From the NCBI GenBank assembly GCA_965115915.1, contig OZ220483.1, positions 1,240,001 through 1,304,000 of the forward strand: 64,000 nt of DNA, given 5' to 3'. A program made the position numbers and the translations under genes. Shown piece by piece: positions 18,801-28,316 of this stretch (position 1 is the stretch's first letter; the number at the start of each line of letters is the position of its first letter). The DNA is from G965115915 sp965115915. GTDB lineage: Bacteria > Pseudomonadota > Gammaproteobacteria > Eutrophobiales > Eutrophobiaceae. The notes below the pieces were generated by a model. The model worked only from the letters and a program-made list of their open reading frames with translations. It had not been told where the DNA came from and ran no database searches.

Positions 18801-19839
18801 TTGGGAGGGCAGTGTCACCAGCGCCTGGATCGGCGCCGACCTGCGACCGCACCGCCAGTGGCTGACCGGTTTGGCCTTGTCCTGGTCCCAGGCACCGTTC
18901 AGCACCGGGCAGGCCAACCTCAACCAGGACAGCCACCTGTTCGGGGTGCACCCTTATCTGAGTTGGAACACCGCCAACGGCCGTGGCCAATTGTGGCTCA
19001 GTGCGGGCTATGGCTGGGGCGAACTGCGCCCCGAGAAGGACATACCTGATGCACGACGTGACAGCCACATGGCATCGGTCGCACTCGGGGGTAACGCCAC
19101 ACTGCTCAGCAGCAACCGGCTGCTGCACGGCGGCAACAGCCAACTGCGCATCAAGGCGCAGGGCGCACTGGCCGAGTTCGATGTCGATGGCAACGCCACT
19201 AGCCGTGCGCTGAGCGTCATTGCCCGGCAGTTGCGCCTCGCGCTGGAAGGACAGCATCAACACACGCTGTCCAGCGGGGCCCGGCTCAGCCCCTCGGTGG
19301 AACTCGCACTGCGCCATGAACATAACGATGCCACCGAAGGCAGCGGCATGGAAGTCGGCGGCGCGTTGCGCTATGTCAACCCGGCACTGGGCCTGACCCT
19401 GGAAAGCCGCGGCTGGGTGCTCGCCACCCACCGTGACGAAGACCGCAGGGAATGGGGTGTCAGCGGCCTGCTGTCCATCGACCCGGGTACCGACCAGCGC
19501 GGGCTTGCACTCAGCCTGGCCCCGCGGCACGGCCCGGCCCAGCGCACAGACCTCGACCGCCTGCTTGACCCGGGTACCACACCGACCGCCAACCCGGCGG
19601 CACCGGGGCAACTGGGCCTGGAAGCCGAGTTGGGCTACGGCTATGGGCTGGCCGAACGCCGCGGCGTGCTGGTGCCCTTTGTCGGTACCACGCTGGATGG
19701 GACACGCCATGCCTACCGATTCGGCAGCCGGCTGCAATTCGGCCCCGGGCTCAGCCTGAACCTGGAAGGGCAGCGGGAAGAACCGGAACAACAGCCGATA
19801 CGCCACAACATCCTGCTGCACGGCACATTGCACTGGTAG
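15856..19839 (+). CDS. Large repeat adhesin-like protein with Calx-beta-type repeats and autotransporter beta-barrel
   Basis: 1327 residues. An unusually long N-region (about 42 residues) precedes a hydrophobic signal segment (43-64) with likely cleavage after TAQA near 68. A fibronectin-III-like module (about 77-172) is followed by six Calx-beta-like units of about 110 residues (starting near 175, 295, 412, 528, 637 and 748), each beginning like GVTLS...V-x-EG and ending in VTVxDxD. A helical linker (PSEDQRRRQAEQQILARVAD, about 858) leads to a C-terminal barrel (about 955-1327) ending L-H-G-T-L-H-W, with the terminal aromatic residue expected of outer-membrane proteins. It is inferred to be surface-displayed and perhaps adhesive; the ligand is unknown. 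Confidence 0.82.
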   Translation: MMKHILMTNSSLYSSGGLQVPNARWQYFPNEHDPHNTNSTRHHLKAALTAALLLLTLSAVFIPPTAQAQSVSNPVSDPIGLTATPIGDGIILLRWTTRTTRAYVQYKFGSNDYDPNALLGGIVELRDGSNVPGTYLDGLTNGVEHTFRVALLLPMRIGIHTRTVHHEVTATPMAPGVTVSGSPLTVSEGDPTGSTYTVVLTTRGTSWNGGVPQPADVTVSVAGFAGTAVTVSPATLTFAANAWDTAQTVTVTARQDANTMDERVTLTHSASGATGYTSALSIANVAVTVADSTPTLTLATDPSAVTEGNNISLTLSSDKNVTGTLRVRLTLSDRDTSGFGATDIPGALTQTLTTSDFGGGTTATVSIPTRDDSIVEGTESYRITLNAGTGYVVGGDADADGTLNDNDSAQVTLGSTTINVTEGQSLTVPVTMSSAADTVVNGKVTLSGGTPTDDFAAVEASFRIAVGQMHANAVFMPKSATTGDGSYQAVRSYTATVTLETPPTGVTVGGDNTDTVRVNDNTPGSDPGVTLSRSSLPVNEGANGNYTVRLNTQPSAAVMVTVAGFSGTSVMANPATLSFTTDTWNMAQTVTVTAAADDDSENESVTLTHTASSSDNNYNGAVINSVTVMVTDSDTPGVTLSETRLALREGGTAGSYTVVLNSKPSAEVTVTVAGFSGTSVMANPATLSFAANVWDTAQTVMVTAGQDVDTMDENVTLTHSASGATGYGSALNIAEVAVRVSDDDRPAGVSLSVATLTVDEGGTGNYTVRLNTQPSATVTVTVAGFAGSDVTVSPATLSFATTGWDTVQTVTVTAGQDADITDDSVTLTHSASGATGYTSALSIADVAVTVTDDDADGPSEDQRRRQAEQQILARVADTLLAGSVTIISSRIDATNSDAPPATTLRLGGQSSLHAALQTLQTASQSGTLQPAQLLGQSAFVLPLAAAGGSGTALESLALWGSGDYRQLSGKLQNPNDPDTTLDWEGSVTSAWIGADLRPHRQWLTGLALSWSQAPFSTGQANLNQDSHLFGVHPYLSWNTANGRGQLWLSAGYGWGELRPEKDIPDARRDSHMASVALGGNATLLSSNRLLHGGNSQLRIKAQGALAEFDVDGNATSRALSVIARQLRLALEGQHQHTLSSGARLSPSVELALRHEHNDATEGSGMEVGGALRYVNPALGLTLESRGWVLATHRDEDRREWGVSGLLSIDPGTDQRGLALSLAPRHGPAQRTDLDRLLDPGTTPTANPAAPGQLGLEAELGYGYGLAERRGVLVPFVGTTLDGTRHAYRFGSRLQFGPGLSLNLEGQREEPEQQPIRHNILLHGTLHW
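17539..17918 (+). repeat. Near-identical DNA repeats within the surface-protein gene (330-base period)
   Basis: A 50-base segment is identical at 17539-17588 and 17869-17918 (330 bases apart, one protein repeat). Another block, beginning ACAGCGCGAGCGGCGCCACC, recurs near 16658, 18010 and 18340. Such identity between units points to recent duplication or gene conversion and to potential length variation. Confidence 0.85.
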
Positions 19840-20096
19840 ATCGAGGCACACCACCGGGCCGCTGGCAAAACGTGTGGCCTGTGGAATGACACCTCCTATC
19901 AAAACTCCCGCCCGGGAATCGCAGAAGCCGCGCCACAAGGCGACGACTAATGCAGTGAGGGGAAATCCTCCCTATCCGTTAAAGGGAAGGGTCCAGTACT
20001 CCGGTTGGATTTTGTGCCGGTGACCGGTGGTTGATGATGTGACAAAAAGCCCGTCTTTCGCATACGCGCTTTCTGGAAACCATAGTCCAATCACAC

Positions 20097-21941
20097 CTAT
20101 TCCACGGTGACGGATTTGGCAAGATTGCGCGGCTGATCCACATCCGCCCCTTTGAGCACAGCGATACAGTAGGCGAGAATTTGCAGTGGGACCGTGTGCA
20201 ACAACGGGGATAAAAACGGATCCTCCGCCGTCGGGACACGGAACAAGCCTGTCCAGCGCCTCCTGTCTGTTTCAATGCTGTCGTCAGCAAACAGGCAGAT
20301 CTTGCCTCCACGCGCCTTCACCTCCGCCAGGTTTGGCAACATTTTGTCTTTCAGTGTGTTATTCGACAGTAATCCAACAACCAACACATCTTCCTCAATC
20401 AATGCCAACGGACCATGTTTCAGTTCGCCTGCGGCATAGGCTTCCGCATGAATATAAGACACCTCCTTGAGTTTCAGCGCACCTTCCATCGCCACTGGAA
20501 ACAACAGGTTCCTGCCCAGATACAACACATGTTCCACGTGGGAAAAATCTTCCGCAAGCGCATTGATTTTTTCGTACTGCTCCAGAATCCGCTGTATCTG
20601 CTGTGGCACTTTGGACAAGGCACAGCCCAGCGCCTTGCGTGCTTCCGCAGGTATCCCCCGATGCTGCGCCATAGCCAGCACAAACAGGAACAATCCCATC
20701 AACTGGGTAGTAAACGCCTTGGTAGACGCCACGCCGATCTCAACGCCCGCACGAGTCAAAAACACCAGGTCCGCTTCACGTATCAAAGAACTCTCGGGAA
20801 CATTGCAGATCGCCAGGGTGGCAGCGTATCCACACTCCTTCGCCTTACGTATGGCTCCAAGTGTGTCCGCGGTCTCTCCGGATTGTGATATCGCAATCAG
20901 CAGGCAATCCTCCGGCACTATCGGTTTCGTATATCGAAATTCACTGGCTATCTCCACCGAACAAGGAACACCGGCGATTTCCTGCAACCAGTATCTTGCC
21001 ACCAGGCCAGCGTGATAGCTCGTGCCACATGCCACCATGGTGACACTACGCACACGGGGGAAGATCTCCCGTGCGGCACTGCCAAATATGTCGATAACAA
21101 CAAAATCGTCCAACAAACATCGATCCAAGGCGGCATGCAACACCTGTGGTTGGGCAAATATCTCCTTAAGCATGAAATGACGATAATTTCCCTTATCCCT
21201 GGCCTGTACGTCCTGATCCGATACCGTCTCGGTACGCTGCACAGCTTCCCCGGCATGGTTATAAATGACATGGGAAGCAATGCGGATATCGGCGATGTCT
21301 CCCTCCTCCAGAATGACGAACTTGCGGGTATACGGCAGCAGACAAAAGATATCCGACGCAATATAATTTCCCTCATCACCAATTCCCACAATCAGCGGAC
21401 TACCACAACGCACCGCCAGCAAACGCCCAGGTTCTTTCTGGCTAATCACTCCCAGTGCATAGGAACCGGACAAACGACCAACACAGGAACGCAGTGCTTC
21501 CAGAAGACTTGCACCCGCCTCACAAAATGAATGGATGAGCTTGACGATGACCTCGCTATCCGTATCCGAAGCAAACTCATGGCCCTGGGCCAGCAACTGT
21601 TCACGCAATTCCTGGTAGTTCTCAATAATGCCGTTATGCACCAAGGCAAGATTGTTGTCGCATACATGCGGATGCGCATTGCTGACATTGGGCTTGCCAT
21701 GCGTTGCCCATCGAGTATGGGCAAGACCCGTACCCCCTGTTGGTTTTCTTGCGCCGCCATTCAGCAGCATATCCTCCAACTGGCGAACCTTGCCTGCAAC
21801 CCGGACACACTGCAAGCCCTGTACCGGATCAACAGTAGCGACCCCGGCAGAGTCGTAACCTCGATATTCCAGCCTGTGCAAACCCTCCAGCAGCGGAGAA
21901 AGTGCATCCTGCCGTACAACCGCACCAACAATGCCACACAT
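20097..21941 (-). CDS. glmS: Glutamine-fructose-6-phosphate aminotransferase (isomerizing)
   Basis: 614 residues, the standard length. GlmS makes glucosamine-6-phosphate, the first committed precursor of peptidoglycan and LPS amino sugars. It starts MCGIVGAVV, with Cys2 the N-terminal nucleophile of the glutaminase domain after Met removal. HRLEYRGYDSAG follows, then two SIS sugar-isomerase domains (VACGTSYHAG, SQSGETADT, VASTKAFTTQL), ending D-Q-P-R-N-L-A-K-S-V-T-V-E. It begins four bases after a Sel1-repeat lipoprotein gene rather than after the more usual glmU. Confidence 0.98.
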   Translation of the reverse strand: MCGIVGAVVRQDALSPLLEGLHRLEYRGYDSAGVATVDPVQGLQCVRVAGKVRQLEDMLLNGGARKPTGGTGLAHTRWATHGKPNVSNAHPHVCDNNLALVHNGIIENYQELREQLLAQGHEFASDTDSEVIVKLIHSFCEAGASLLEALRSCVGRLSGSYALGVISQKEPGRLLAVRCGSPLIVGIGDEGNYIASDIFCLLPYTRKFVILEEGDIADIRIASHVIYNHAGEAVQRTETVSDQDVQARDKGNYRHFMLKEIFAQPQVLHAALDRCLLDDFVVIDIFGSAAREIFPRVRSVTMVACGTSYHAGLVARYWLQEIAGVPCSVEIASEFRYTKPIVPEDCLLIAISQSGETADTLGAIRKAKECGYAATLAICNVPESSLIREADLVFLTRAGVEIGVASTKAFTTQLMGLFLFVLAMAQHRGIPAEARKALGCALSKVPQQIQRILEQYEKINALAEDFSHVEHVLYLGRNLLFPVAMEGALKLKEVSYIHAEAYAAGELKHGPLALIEEDVLVVGLLSNNTLKDKMLPNLAEVKARGGKICLFADDSIETDRRRWTGLFRVPTAEDPFLSPLLHTVPLQILAYCIAVLKGADVDQPRNLAKSVTVE

Positions 21942-21944
21942 TTT

Positions 21945-22463
21945 CTACTCCAGATACTGCTGATGCAGTTTGCGACTATGGAAACGATTCACCGGATCAA
22001 CAATAAACTGATTTGCTTTAAGTTTGGCATGCAACATCTGGTTAGGCGATAGTTTGTTTTGTCCCGCGATAGAATCCACCTGCCGTTTGGCCCCCTGATG
22101 GCCCTGTTGTGAGGCCGCAAACAACCAGGTAAAGGCATCCAGATAGTCCTGCTTGACCCCGGTACCATCATACAGCATGACACCATAATTGCGCTGTGCC
22201 CCGGGATAACCCTGTTTTGCAGACTTGACATACCAGGCCGCGGCCTTCTGCATATCTCGCGGCCTGCTCAAGCCCATCTGGTAGTGAACGGCAATATAAT
22301 ATTGCGCCTCAGCATCTCCCGCCCTTGCCGCCGGCAACCAGGACTGATAGGAACGCTGGTAGTCTCCTGAAGAAAATGCCTGGAACGGATCCTCTTCAGC
22401 CTCCCCGGTACACGCCAGCATAGTGATACAGCAAAAGAACACTAGCGTCCAGGATCTATTCAC
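21945..22463 (-). CDS. Sel1-repeat lipoprotein
   Basis: 172 residues. The N-terminus (MNRSWTLVFFCCITMLAC) is a lipoprotein signal with the modified cysteine at about 18. Two to three Sel1/TPR-like repeats follow: AQYYIAVHYQMGLSRPRDMQ, AQRNYGVMLYDGTGVKQDYL and the helix after it. These helical repeats mediate protein contacts. Probably periplasmic and membrane-anchored; the partner is unknown. It is separated from glmS by only three bases, so a common mRNA is likely. Confidence 0.85.
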   Translation of the reverse strand: MNRSWTLVFFCCITMLACTGEAEEDPFQAFSSGDYQRSYQSWLPAARAGDAEAQYYIAVHYQMGLSRPRDMQKAAAWYVKSAKQGYPGAQRNYGVMLYDGTGVKQDYLDAFTWLFAASQQGHQGAKRQVDSIAGQNKLSPNQMLHAKLKANQFIVDPVNRFHSRKLHQQYLE

Positions 22464-22618
22464 TATCCTGGCACTATCTGTAGATGGGACATACTGGCTG
22501 ACACATCTGTGCCAGTATCGTCTGGTACCGACATGGCTATCCGAGACAGTGTGCAGACCGTCTCGAAATCGAAATGTCGTTTGCGGGTGCGCTGGAATAC
22601 CACAGCAAAAGACACGAC

Positions 22619-22695
<77 letters not shown>

Positions 22696-22804
22696 ATTCA
22701 ATACTCCCCCCAGCAAGGGTACACGCAACTCCCAAGCGTTCACCCCACCCTTCAGTTGCCTGTATGCCGGAGCCGCAGAAAGGCATTCACTCCGTCACTC
22801 CAAA

Positions 22805-23161
22805 TCAGCGCTGGAGTATGCCCAGTAACTCTGTCAGTTCACTGCGCAACTGCCGAATAAGCAGCTTTCTCTGACTGGCATCATCCTTCACCTCATCGCT
22901 CTCCAGGCACTGCCTGGCACCACCGATAGTATAGCCTTGCTCATAGAGAAGAAAACGGATGTGTCTGATGAGAATGACGTCCTTGCGCTGATAATAGCGC
23001 CGGTTCCCCCGGCGCTTGACCGGATTTAACTGCGGGAACTCCCTCTCCCAGTAGCGCAACACATGAGACTTGACAGCACACAACTTGCTGGCCTCTCCGA
23101 TGGTGAAATACCGCTTCCCGGGGATCGGGGGCAAATCAATCTGGCGTGATCCGTCCAGCAT
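22805..23161 (-). CDS. MerR-family transcriptional regulator
   Basis: 118 residues with an N-terminal winged-helix MerR DNA-binding domain: [37 protein letters not shown]. The helix [18 protein letters not shown] follows. There is only a short C-terminal coiled tail and no effector domain or metal-binding cysteines. This small MerR paralogue next to ihfA is a conserved gammaproteobacterial pair with unassigned function. Its start overlaps the ihfA 3' end by 26 bases, so it is translated from within the ihfA message. Confidence 0.92.
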   Translation of the reverse strand: MLDGSRQIDLPPIPGKRYFTIGEASKLCAVKSHVLRYWEREFPQLNPVKRRGNRRYYQRKDVILIRHIRFLLYEQGYTIGGARQCLESDEVKDDASQRKLLIRQLRSELTELLGILQR

Positions 23162-23444
23162 AAGTCTCTACCCGTGTTTTGAGTTTTTGCCCACAGCGAA
23201 AGGTAACCACACGCCGGGCGCTAATCGGGATCTCCTCATTCGTTTTAGGGTTGCGCCCCGGACGCTCGGATTTGTCGCGCAGGAGAAAATTTCCAAAGCC
23301 AGACAGCTTGACTGGCTCTCCCGATTCCAGGACACCGCTCATTTCTTCAAAGAACAACTTGATCAACTCTTTTGCTTCACGCTTGTTCAGTCCAAGCTCC
23401 GCATTCAGCCGCTCCGCCAGATCCGCTTTGGTAACCGCAGACAT
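23136..23444 (-). CDS. ihfA: Integration host factor subunit alpha
   Basis: 102 residues, typical IhfA. It begins with the helix [21 protein letters not shown], has the beta-arm L-S-G-F-G-N-F and the DNA-intercalating region [20 protein letters not shown], with the proline at the arm tip. IHF (IhfA/IhfB) bends DNA sharply in recombination, replication and sigma-54 promoters. It starts three bases after the pheT stop, the usual pheST-ihfA arrangement. Confidence 0.97.
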   Translation of the reverse strand: MSAVTKADLAERLNAELGLNKREAKELIKLFFEEMSGVLESGEPVKLSGFGNFLLRDKSERPGRNPKTNEEIPISARRVVTFRCGQKLKTRVETYAGRITPD

Positions 23445-23446
23445 CG

Positions 23447-25837
23447 TTAGTCTTCTCTCAACTTTGCAAAAAACGCCACTTCTAACTCCGATAGCAACAC
23501 TGCCAATCGAGCCTCAATATCAGACCGTTGCAGAGTGCCGGAAAAACTTTGAAAAATCAAGGAAAATGTCACACCTTTAGTCCCCGGGCCAATCTGCCCC
23601 CCATGATATACATCAAACAGCTCCATTTCCACCAGTTCCGCACCCAAAAAATCCCTGATGAAACAAAACAATTCTCCCACGGGCACAGACTCCGGCACCG
23701 ACAACGACAAATCGCGCCGCATGGAAGGGAAACGGGATGGCACAAAACCCATCACCGGCCTGGGCATATCCACAGATTCCATTTGAATTTCAAAAAGATA
23801 TATCGGAGAACCGGCATTATTCCAGTACTGGGACGGATGCAAACGCCCGAATGTGGCAATCTGCCGTTCATGCTGAAAAAAACCCGCCGCCTGTCCCGGA
23901 TGCAGAAACGGATGCCGAACAGCCTGGCACACCAGGACATCAGTCGCATGCAGGCCCAAGGCACCCATCAGCACCTCCAGGTCTCCTTTGACATCATAAA
24001 AATCACTGTTGCGTTTCTCCATCCCCCACTGAGTATTGCAATTTTCTCCACAGACAACGCCACCCAGCGCAAATCGCTGTCGTAATCCCACCACCGGGCT
24101 TTCGTCAAAAACCAGACCGGATTCGAACAGACGCACCCGTTCATGCTGTCGATGCAGATTATAGTGCGCCGCCTGCAGCAGTCCTGGCCAGAGACTACTG
24201 CGCATCACCGACATCTCCGGCGCGATCGGATTAAGTAAGCGCAGGCTGCCACAGTCCGGCAACACGGCCTGCTGTGTTTCGGGATCCACAAAACTCCAGG
24301 TCATCACCTCCTGATAACCTCGCTGTACCAGCACCTGACGCATTACCGAAAGGCGGTCTTTTGCCGATTCCGCAGCGCGACCATCCCCTGCCATGCGCAC
24401 GGCAGGTAACGTACTGGGAATGCTCTGATATCCACGGATCCTCGCCAGTTCCTCTATCAAATCCTCTTCGATGCCGATGTCAAAACGATGGCTGGGGGGA
24501 GTCACTTCCCAACCACTCCGGATACCTTTCAGTCGCATCCCCAAACGGTCAAGAATATCCTCCACTTCCTCATCTGCAATCCGCGTTCCCAACAGCACCG
24601 CTATACGCTCCCGTCGCAAAGACACTGCGGAAATCCGAGGCAGACTTTGTAGGCATTCCCTGCACACCAACGGTCCGGCCCTGCCCCCACAAATATCCAG
24701 GATCAGTTCCGTCGCCCGCTCCACCGCCAGTGTCTGCAAACCCGGATCAACACCGCGCTCAAAGCGATAGGCCGATTCCGTATCCAAGCCATGCTGCCGA
24801 GCCTTACCCGCAATGTTTTCCGGCACAAACCACGCGCATTCGAGAAAGATACGGCGAGTATCCGTCTGTACAGCGCTGCCCTTCCCTCCCATAATCCCGG
24901 CAAGCGCCAACGGCCCACTATCATCCGTAATCAACAGGGTATCCGGCCGCACCTCGCAAAGACTACCGTCCAGCAATACCAGTTTCTCTCCACCGGCAGC
25001 CTTGCGCACCCGGATACTTCCCTGTAAACATCCATCATCAAAGGCATGCAACGGTTGTCCCAGTTCCAGCATAACGTAATTGGTGATATCCACCACGGCA
25101 TTATTCGACCGTATGCCAGCACCCTGCAGATATCGCCGTATCCAAAACGGCGTCCTGCAGCCCGCATCGACCCCTTCGATGATTCGGCCACAATAACGTG
25201 CACAGGCAGGGCTATCCAGTACCACCTCCCTTTCTCCTACATTCTCTGTCGCGTTGCTGGCCATCTCAATCTTTGGTGGCGCACAGCGGTTCACCGCGGC
25301 CAGTTCCCTGGCAATGCCCAATACACTCAGACAATCACCCCGATTCGGAGTCACAGCAATATCCATCAGGTGATCATCCACCGGCAACAGAGAGTCAGTC
25401 GCAATGCCGAGCTGTGTATCATCATCAAATTCAATGATGTGATCGGCATCGTCCGAAAAGCCCAATTCCTGCTCAGAGCATAGCATCCCCTCCGAGGCCA
25501 CACCGCGGATACTGCGACTTTCTATCCGGCGCCCATCTGTCAGCACCGTCCCTGGTGGAGCCCAGGCAGTGATCAGGCCGGAACGGACATTGTCAGCACC
25601 ACAAATCACATTTGCCACCATCTGTCCGCCATATTCCACCTGGCAGCACTTAAGCCGCTCGGCATTCGGATGTTCATGTACCGATACCACACAGGCGGCG
25701 ATGACACCCGGGGTCTCATAACAGGCGCGGCTAATCTTTTCCACCTCCAATCCAACCATAGTCAACTGCGAACCAAGCTCTGCCACATCATGCTGCAAAC
25801 AAAGCAACGTGCGCAGCAACTTTTCACTGGTTTTCAT
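23447..25837 (-). CDS. pheT: Phenylalanyl-tRNA synthetase beta subunit
   Basis: 796 residues, the normal bacterial length. PheT forms the alpha2-beta2 enzyme that charges tRNA-Phe and edits misacylated Tyr. The N-terminal B1 domain ([15 protein letters not shown]), the EMAP/tRNA-binding-like B2 domain ([19 protein letters not shown]), the B3/B4 editing domain, the B5 region and a C-terminal anticodon-binding FDX-ACB domain ([13 protein letters not shown]... near 700) are recognisable. It lies between pheS (22 bases upstream) and ihfA (two-base gap). Confidence 0.97.
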   Translation of the reverse strand: MKTSEKLLRTLLCLQHDVAELGSQLTMVGLEVEKISRACYETPGVIAACVVSVHEHPNAERLKCCQVEYGGQMVANVICGADNVRSGLITAWAPPGTVLTDGRRIESRSIRGVASEGMLCSEQELGFSDDADHIIEFDDDTQLGIATDSLLPVDDHLMDIAVTPNRGDCLSVLGIARELAAVNRCAPPKIEMASNATENVGEREVVLDSPACARYCGRIIEGVDAGCRTPFWIRRYLQGAGIRSNNAVVDITNYVMLELGQPLHAFDDGCLQGSIRVRKAAGGEKLVLLDGSLCEVRPDTLLITDDSGPLALAGIMGGKGSAVQTDTRRIFLECAWFVPENIAGKARQHGLDTESAYRFERGVDPGLQTLAVERATELILDICGGRAGPLVCRECLQSLPRISAVSLRRERIAVLLGTRIADEEVEDILDRLGMRLKGIRSGWEVTPPSHRFDIGIEEDLIEELARIRGYQSIPSTLPAVRMAGDGRAAESAKDRLSVMRQVLVQRGYQEVMTWSFVDPETQQAVLPDCGSLRLLNPIAPEMSVMRSSLWPGLLQAAHYNLHRQHERVRLFESGLVFDESPVVGLRQRFALGGVVCGENCNTQWGMEKRNSDFYDVKGDLEVLMGALGLHATDVLVCQAVRHPFLHPGQAAGFFQHERQIATFGRLHPSQYWNNAGSPIYLFEIQMESVDMPRPVMGFVPSRFPSMRRDLSLSVPESVPVGELFCFIRDFLGAELVEMELFDVYHGGQIGPGTKGVTFSLIFQSFSGTLQRSDIEARLAVLLSELEVAFFAKLRED

Positions 25838-25859
25838 CGCAAGTCAGGTCGTGAAACAT

Positions 25860-26918
<1,059 letters not shown>

Positions 26919-26975
26919 TCAATAGCCAGGAAACCCGGTCAAGCTGGTAGCATTCCGAAATCCGATAGACCGGTA

Positions 26976-27332
26976 TCAGTCCAGGGCTTGCCTTGCCTTG
27001 GCGGCGAGCAAAGCAAAAGCGGGCTTGTCAGATACTGCAATATCCGCCAGTATCTTCCGATCCATTTCGATAGATGCCTTTTTCAACCCGTTAATCAATC
27101 GACTATAGGACAGTCCATGGACACGGGCAGCGGCATTGATACGCACAATCCATAGCGCACGAAACTGGCGCTTGCGTTGTCTACGGTCCCGGTAAGCATA
27201 CTGCCCTGCCTTGATAACAGCCTGCTTGGCAACACGAAACACATTTTTCCTCCGGCCACGGTAACCCTTGGCCTGGGCAATAATCTTTTTGTGTCTGGCA
27301 TGTGCAACGACACCGCGTTTTATTCTGGGCAT
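26976..27332 (-). CDS. rplT: 50S ribosomal protein L20
   Basis: 118 residues: [20 protein letters not shown], then [10 protein letters not shown] and the long basic helix ([20 protein letters not shown]), typical L20. L20 binds 23S rRNA early in 50S assembly and represses the rpmI-rplT message in E. coli. It follows rpmI by about 60 bases in the conserved infC-rpmI-rplT order. Confidence 0.98.
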   Translation of the reverse strand: MPRIKRGVVAHARHKKIIAQAKGYRGRRKNVFRVAKQAVIKAGQYAYRDRRQRKRQFRALWIVRINAAARVHGLSYSRLINGLKKASIEMDRKILADIAVSDKPAFALLAAKARQALD

Positions 27333-27393
27333 ACCACTGACTCCTCGTGCTCGCTACTTTCTATTCATACCCTGTACTGATGAAACACCTGGC

Positions 27394-27591
27394 TCACAGA
27401 TATGGCACCATTCTGGCGACCAGTCGTTGGTCCTGGGCGGCCACCTCCTGCATACCACGCAACTGGCGCTTCCGCTTGCTACTCTTTTTGGTCAGTATAT
27501 GGTTGCGGTGCGACTGGCGATGGCGAAACTTCCCTGACGCCGTGCGTGAGAAACGCTTGGCCGCGCCTCGATTGGTCTTCATCTTTGGCAT
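27394..27591 (-). CDS. rpmI: 50S ribosomal protein L35
   Basis: 65 residues starting [20 protein letters not shown] at the ATG at 27589-27591, with the later [13 protein letters not shown] block, all characteristic of L35. The frame stays open upstream into the infC-rpmI spacer but the added peptide is not part of L35. Confidence 0.97.
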   Translation of the reverse strand: MPKMKTNRGAAKRFSRTASGKFRHRQSHRNHILTKKSSKRKRQLRGMQEVAAQDQRLVARMVPYL

Positions 27592-27609
27592 TTTTCTCTC
27601 CAGATTGAT

Positions 27610-27738
27610 GGATTGCAACCAGTCACAAAAACCGTGCAATCCGCCCAGTACCACAAAACCGGTTACGCGATATAAAAATACCTGGGACAGGCCATGAACA
27701 AGTCACTGTCTCCAGGGAAATACACGGCAATTCCCTGG
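27610..27738 (-). promoter_or_regulatory. Candidate L20 autoregulatory leader of rpmI-rplT
   Basis: The 154-base infC-rpmI spacer holds two perfect 8-bp inverted repeats: CCAGGGAA/TTCCCTGG (27712-27719 with 27731-27738) and GGATTGCA/TGCAATCC (27610-27617 with 27635-27642). E. coli L20 represses rpmI-rplT translation through structured RNA at this same position. The position and structure are seen; L20 binding is inferred. Confidence 0.4.
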
Positions 27739-27745
27739 CCATTTG

Positions 27746-28261
27746 CTATTTCTTGGGGGTCAGGACCATCACCATCTGCCTGCCTTCCAGTTTGGGAAAC
27801 TGCTCAACCACACCATGTGCAAGCAAGTCTTCCTGAATACGTTCCAGCATCTTCAGACCCAACTCCTGATGCATCATCTCGCGTCCACGAAAACACAATG
27901 TCACCTTGGTCTTGTTGCCGCTACTCAGGAACCGGATCAAATTCCTCAGTTTTATCCGATAGTCACCTTCGTCGGTTCCGGGTCTGAACTTTATCTCCTT
28001 TACATGAAATTGTTTCTGCTTGCGCTTGGCAGCGTGACGCTTCTTGCTTTGTTCGAACTGATACTTGCCATAATCCATCAATCTGCAAACCGGTGGCTCG
28101 GAATCCGGCGCGATCTCCACCAGATCAAGCTCCGACTCGTCAGCATATCTCTGTGCCTCCTCCACAGGCATTATCCCTACTTGCTTGCCCTGCACACCTA
28201 TCAATCGCACTGTTTGCGAATCAATATCCTCATTAAGGCGCAACTGCCTATCTACGGTAAT
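27746..28261 (-). CDS. infC: Translation initiation factor IF-3, AUU start codon
   Basis: 171 residues. IF-3 binds the 30S subunit and proofreads start codons. The conserved [53 protein letters not shown] and [12 protein letters not shown] segments are all present. I place the start at ATT (28259-28261), since GGGAGGAT lies eight bases upstream. From there the protein begins [13 protein letters not shown], aligning with the E. coli N-terminus. No in-frame ATG exists before the TGA; an ATG inside the Shine-Dalgarno region is out of frame and soon stops. AUU is the known autoregulatory start of infC. Confidence 0.93.
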   Translation of the reverse strand: MTVDRQLRLNEDIDSQTVRLIGVQGKQVGIMPVEEAQRYADESELDLVEIAPDSEPPVCRLMDYGKYQFEQSKKRHAAKRKQKQFHVKEIKFRPGTDEGDYRIKLRNLIRFLSSGNKTKVTLCFRGREMMHQELGLKMLERIQEDLLAHGVVEQFPKLEGRQMVMVLTPKK

Positions 28262-28316
28262 GTGTCCATCCTCCCATATTCATATATCAATCTATCCTCC
28301 GTCAGGAAATATCATG

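Noticed and set aside
18655..19938. Antisense frame of 427 codons opposite the autotransporter barrel
   Set aside because: Sense-strand reading gives a coherent barrel ending in Trp; the antisense peptide is low-complexity and matches nothing.
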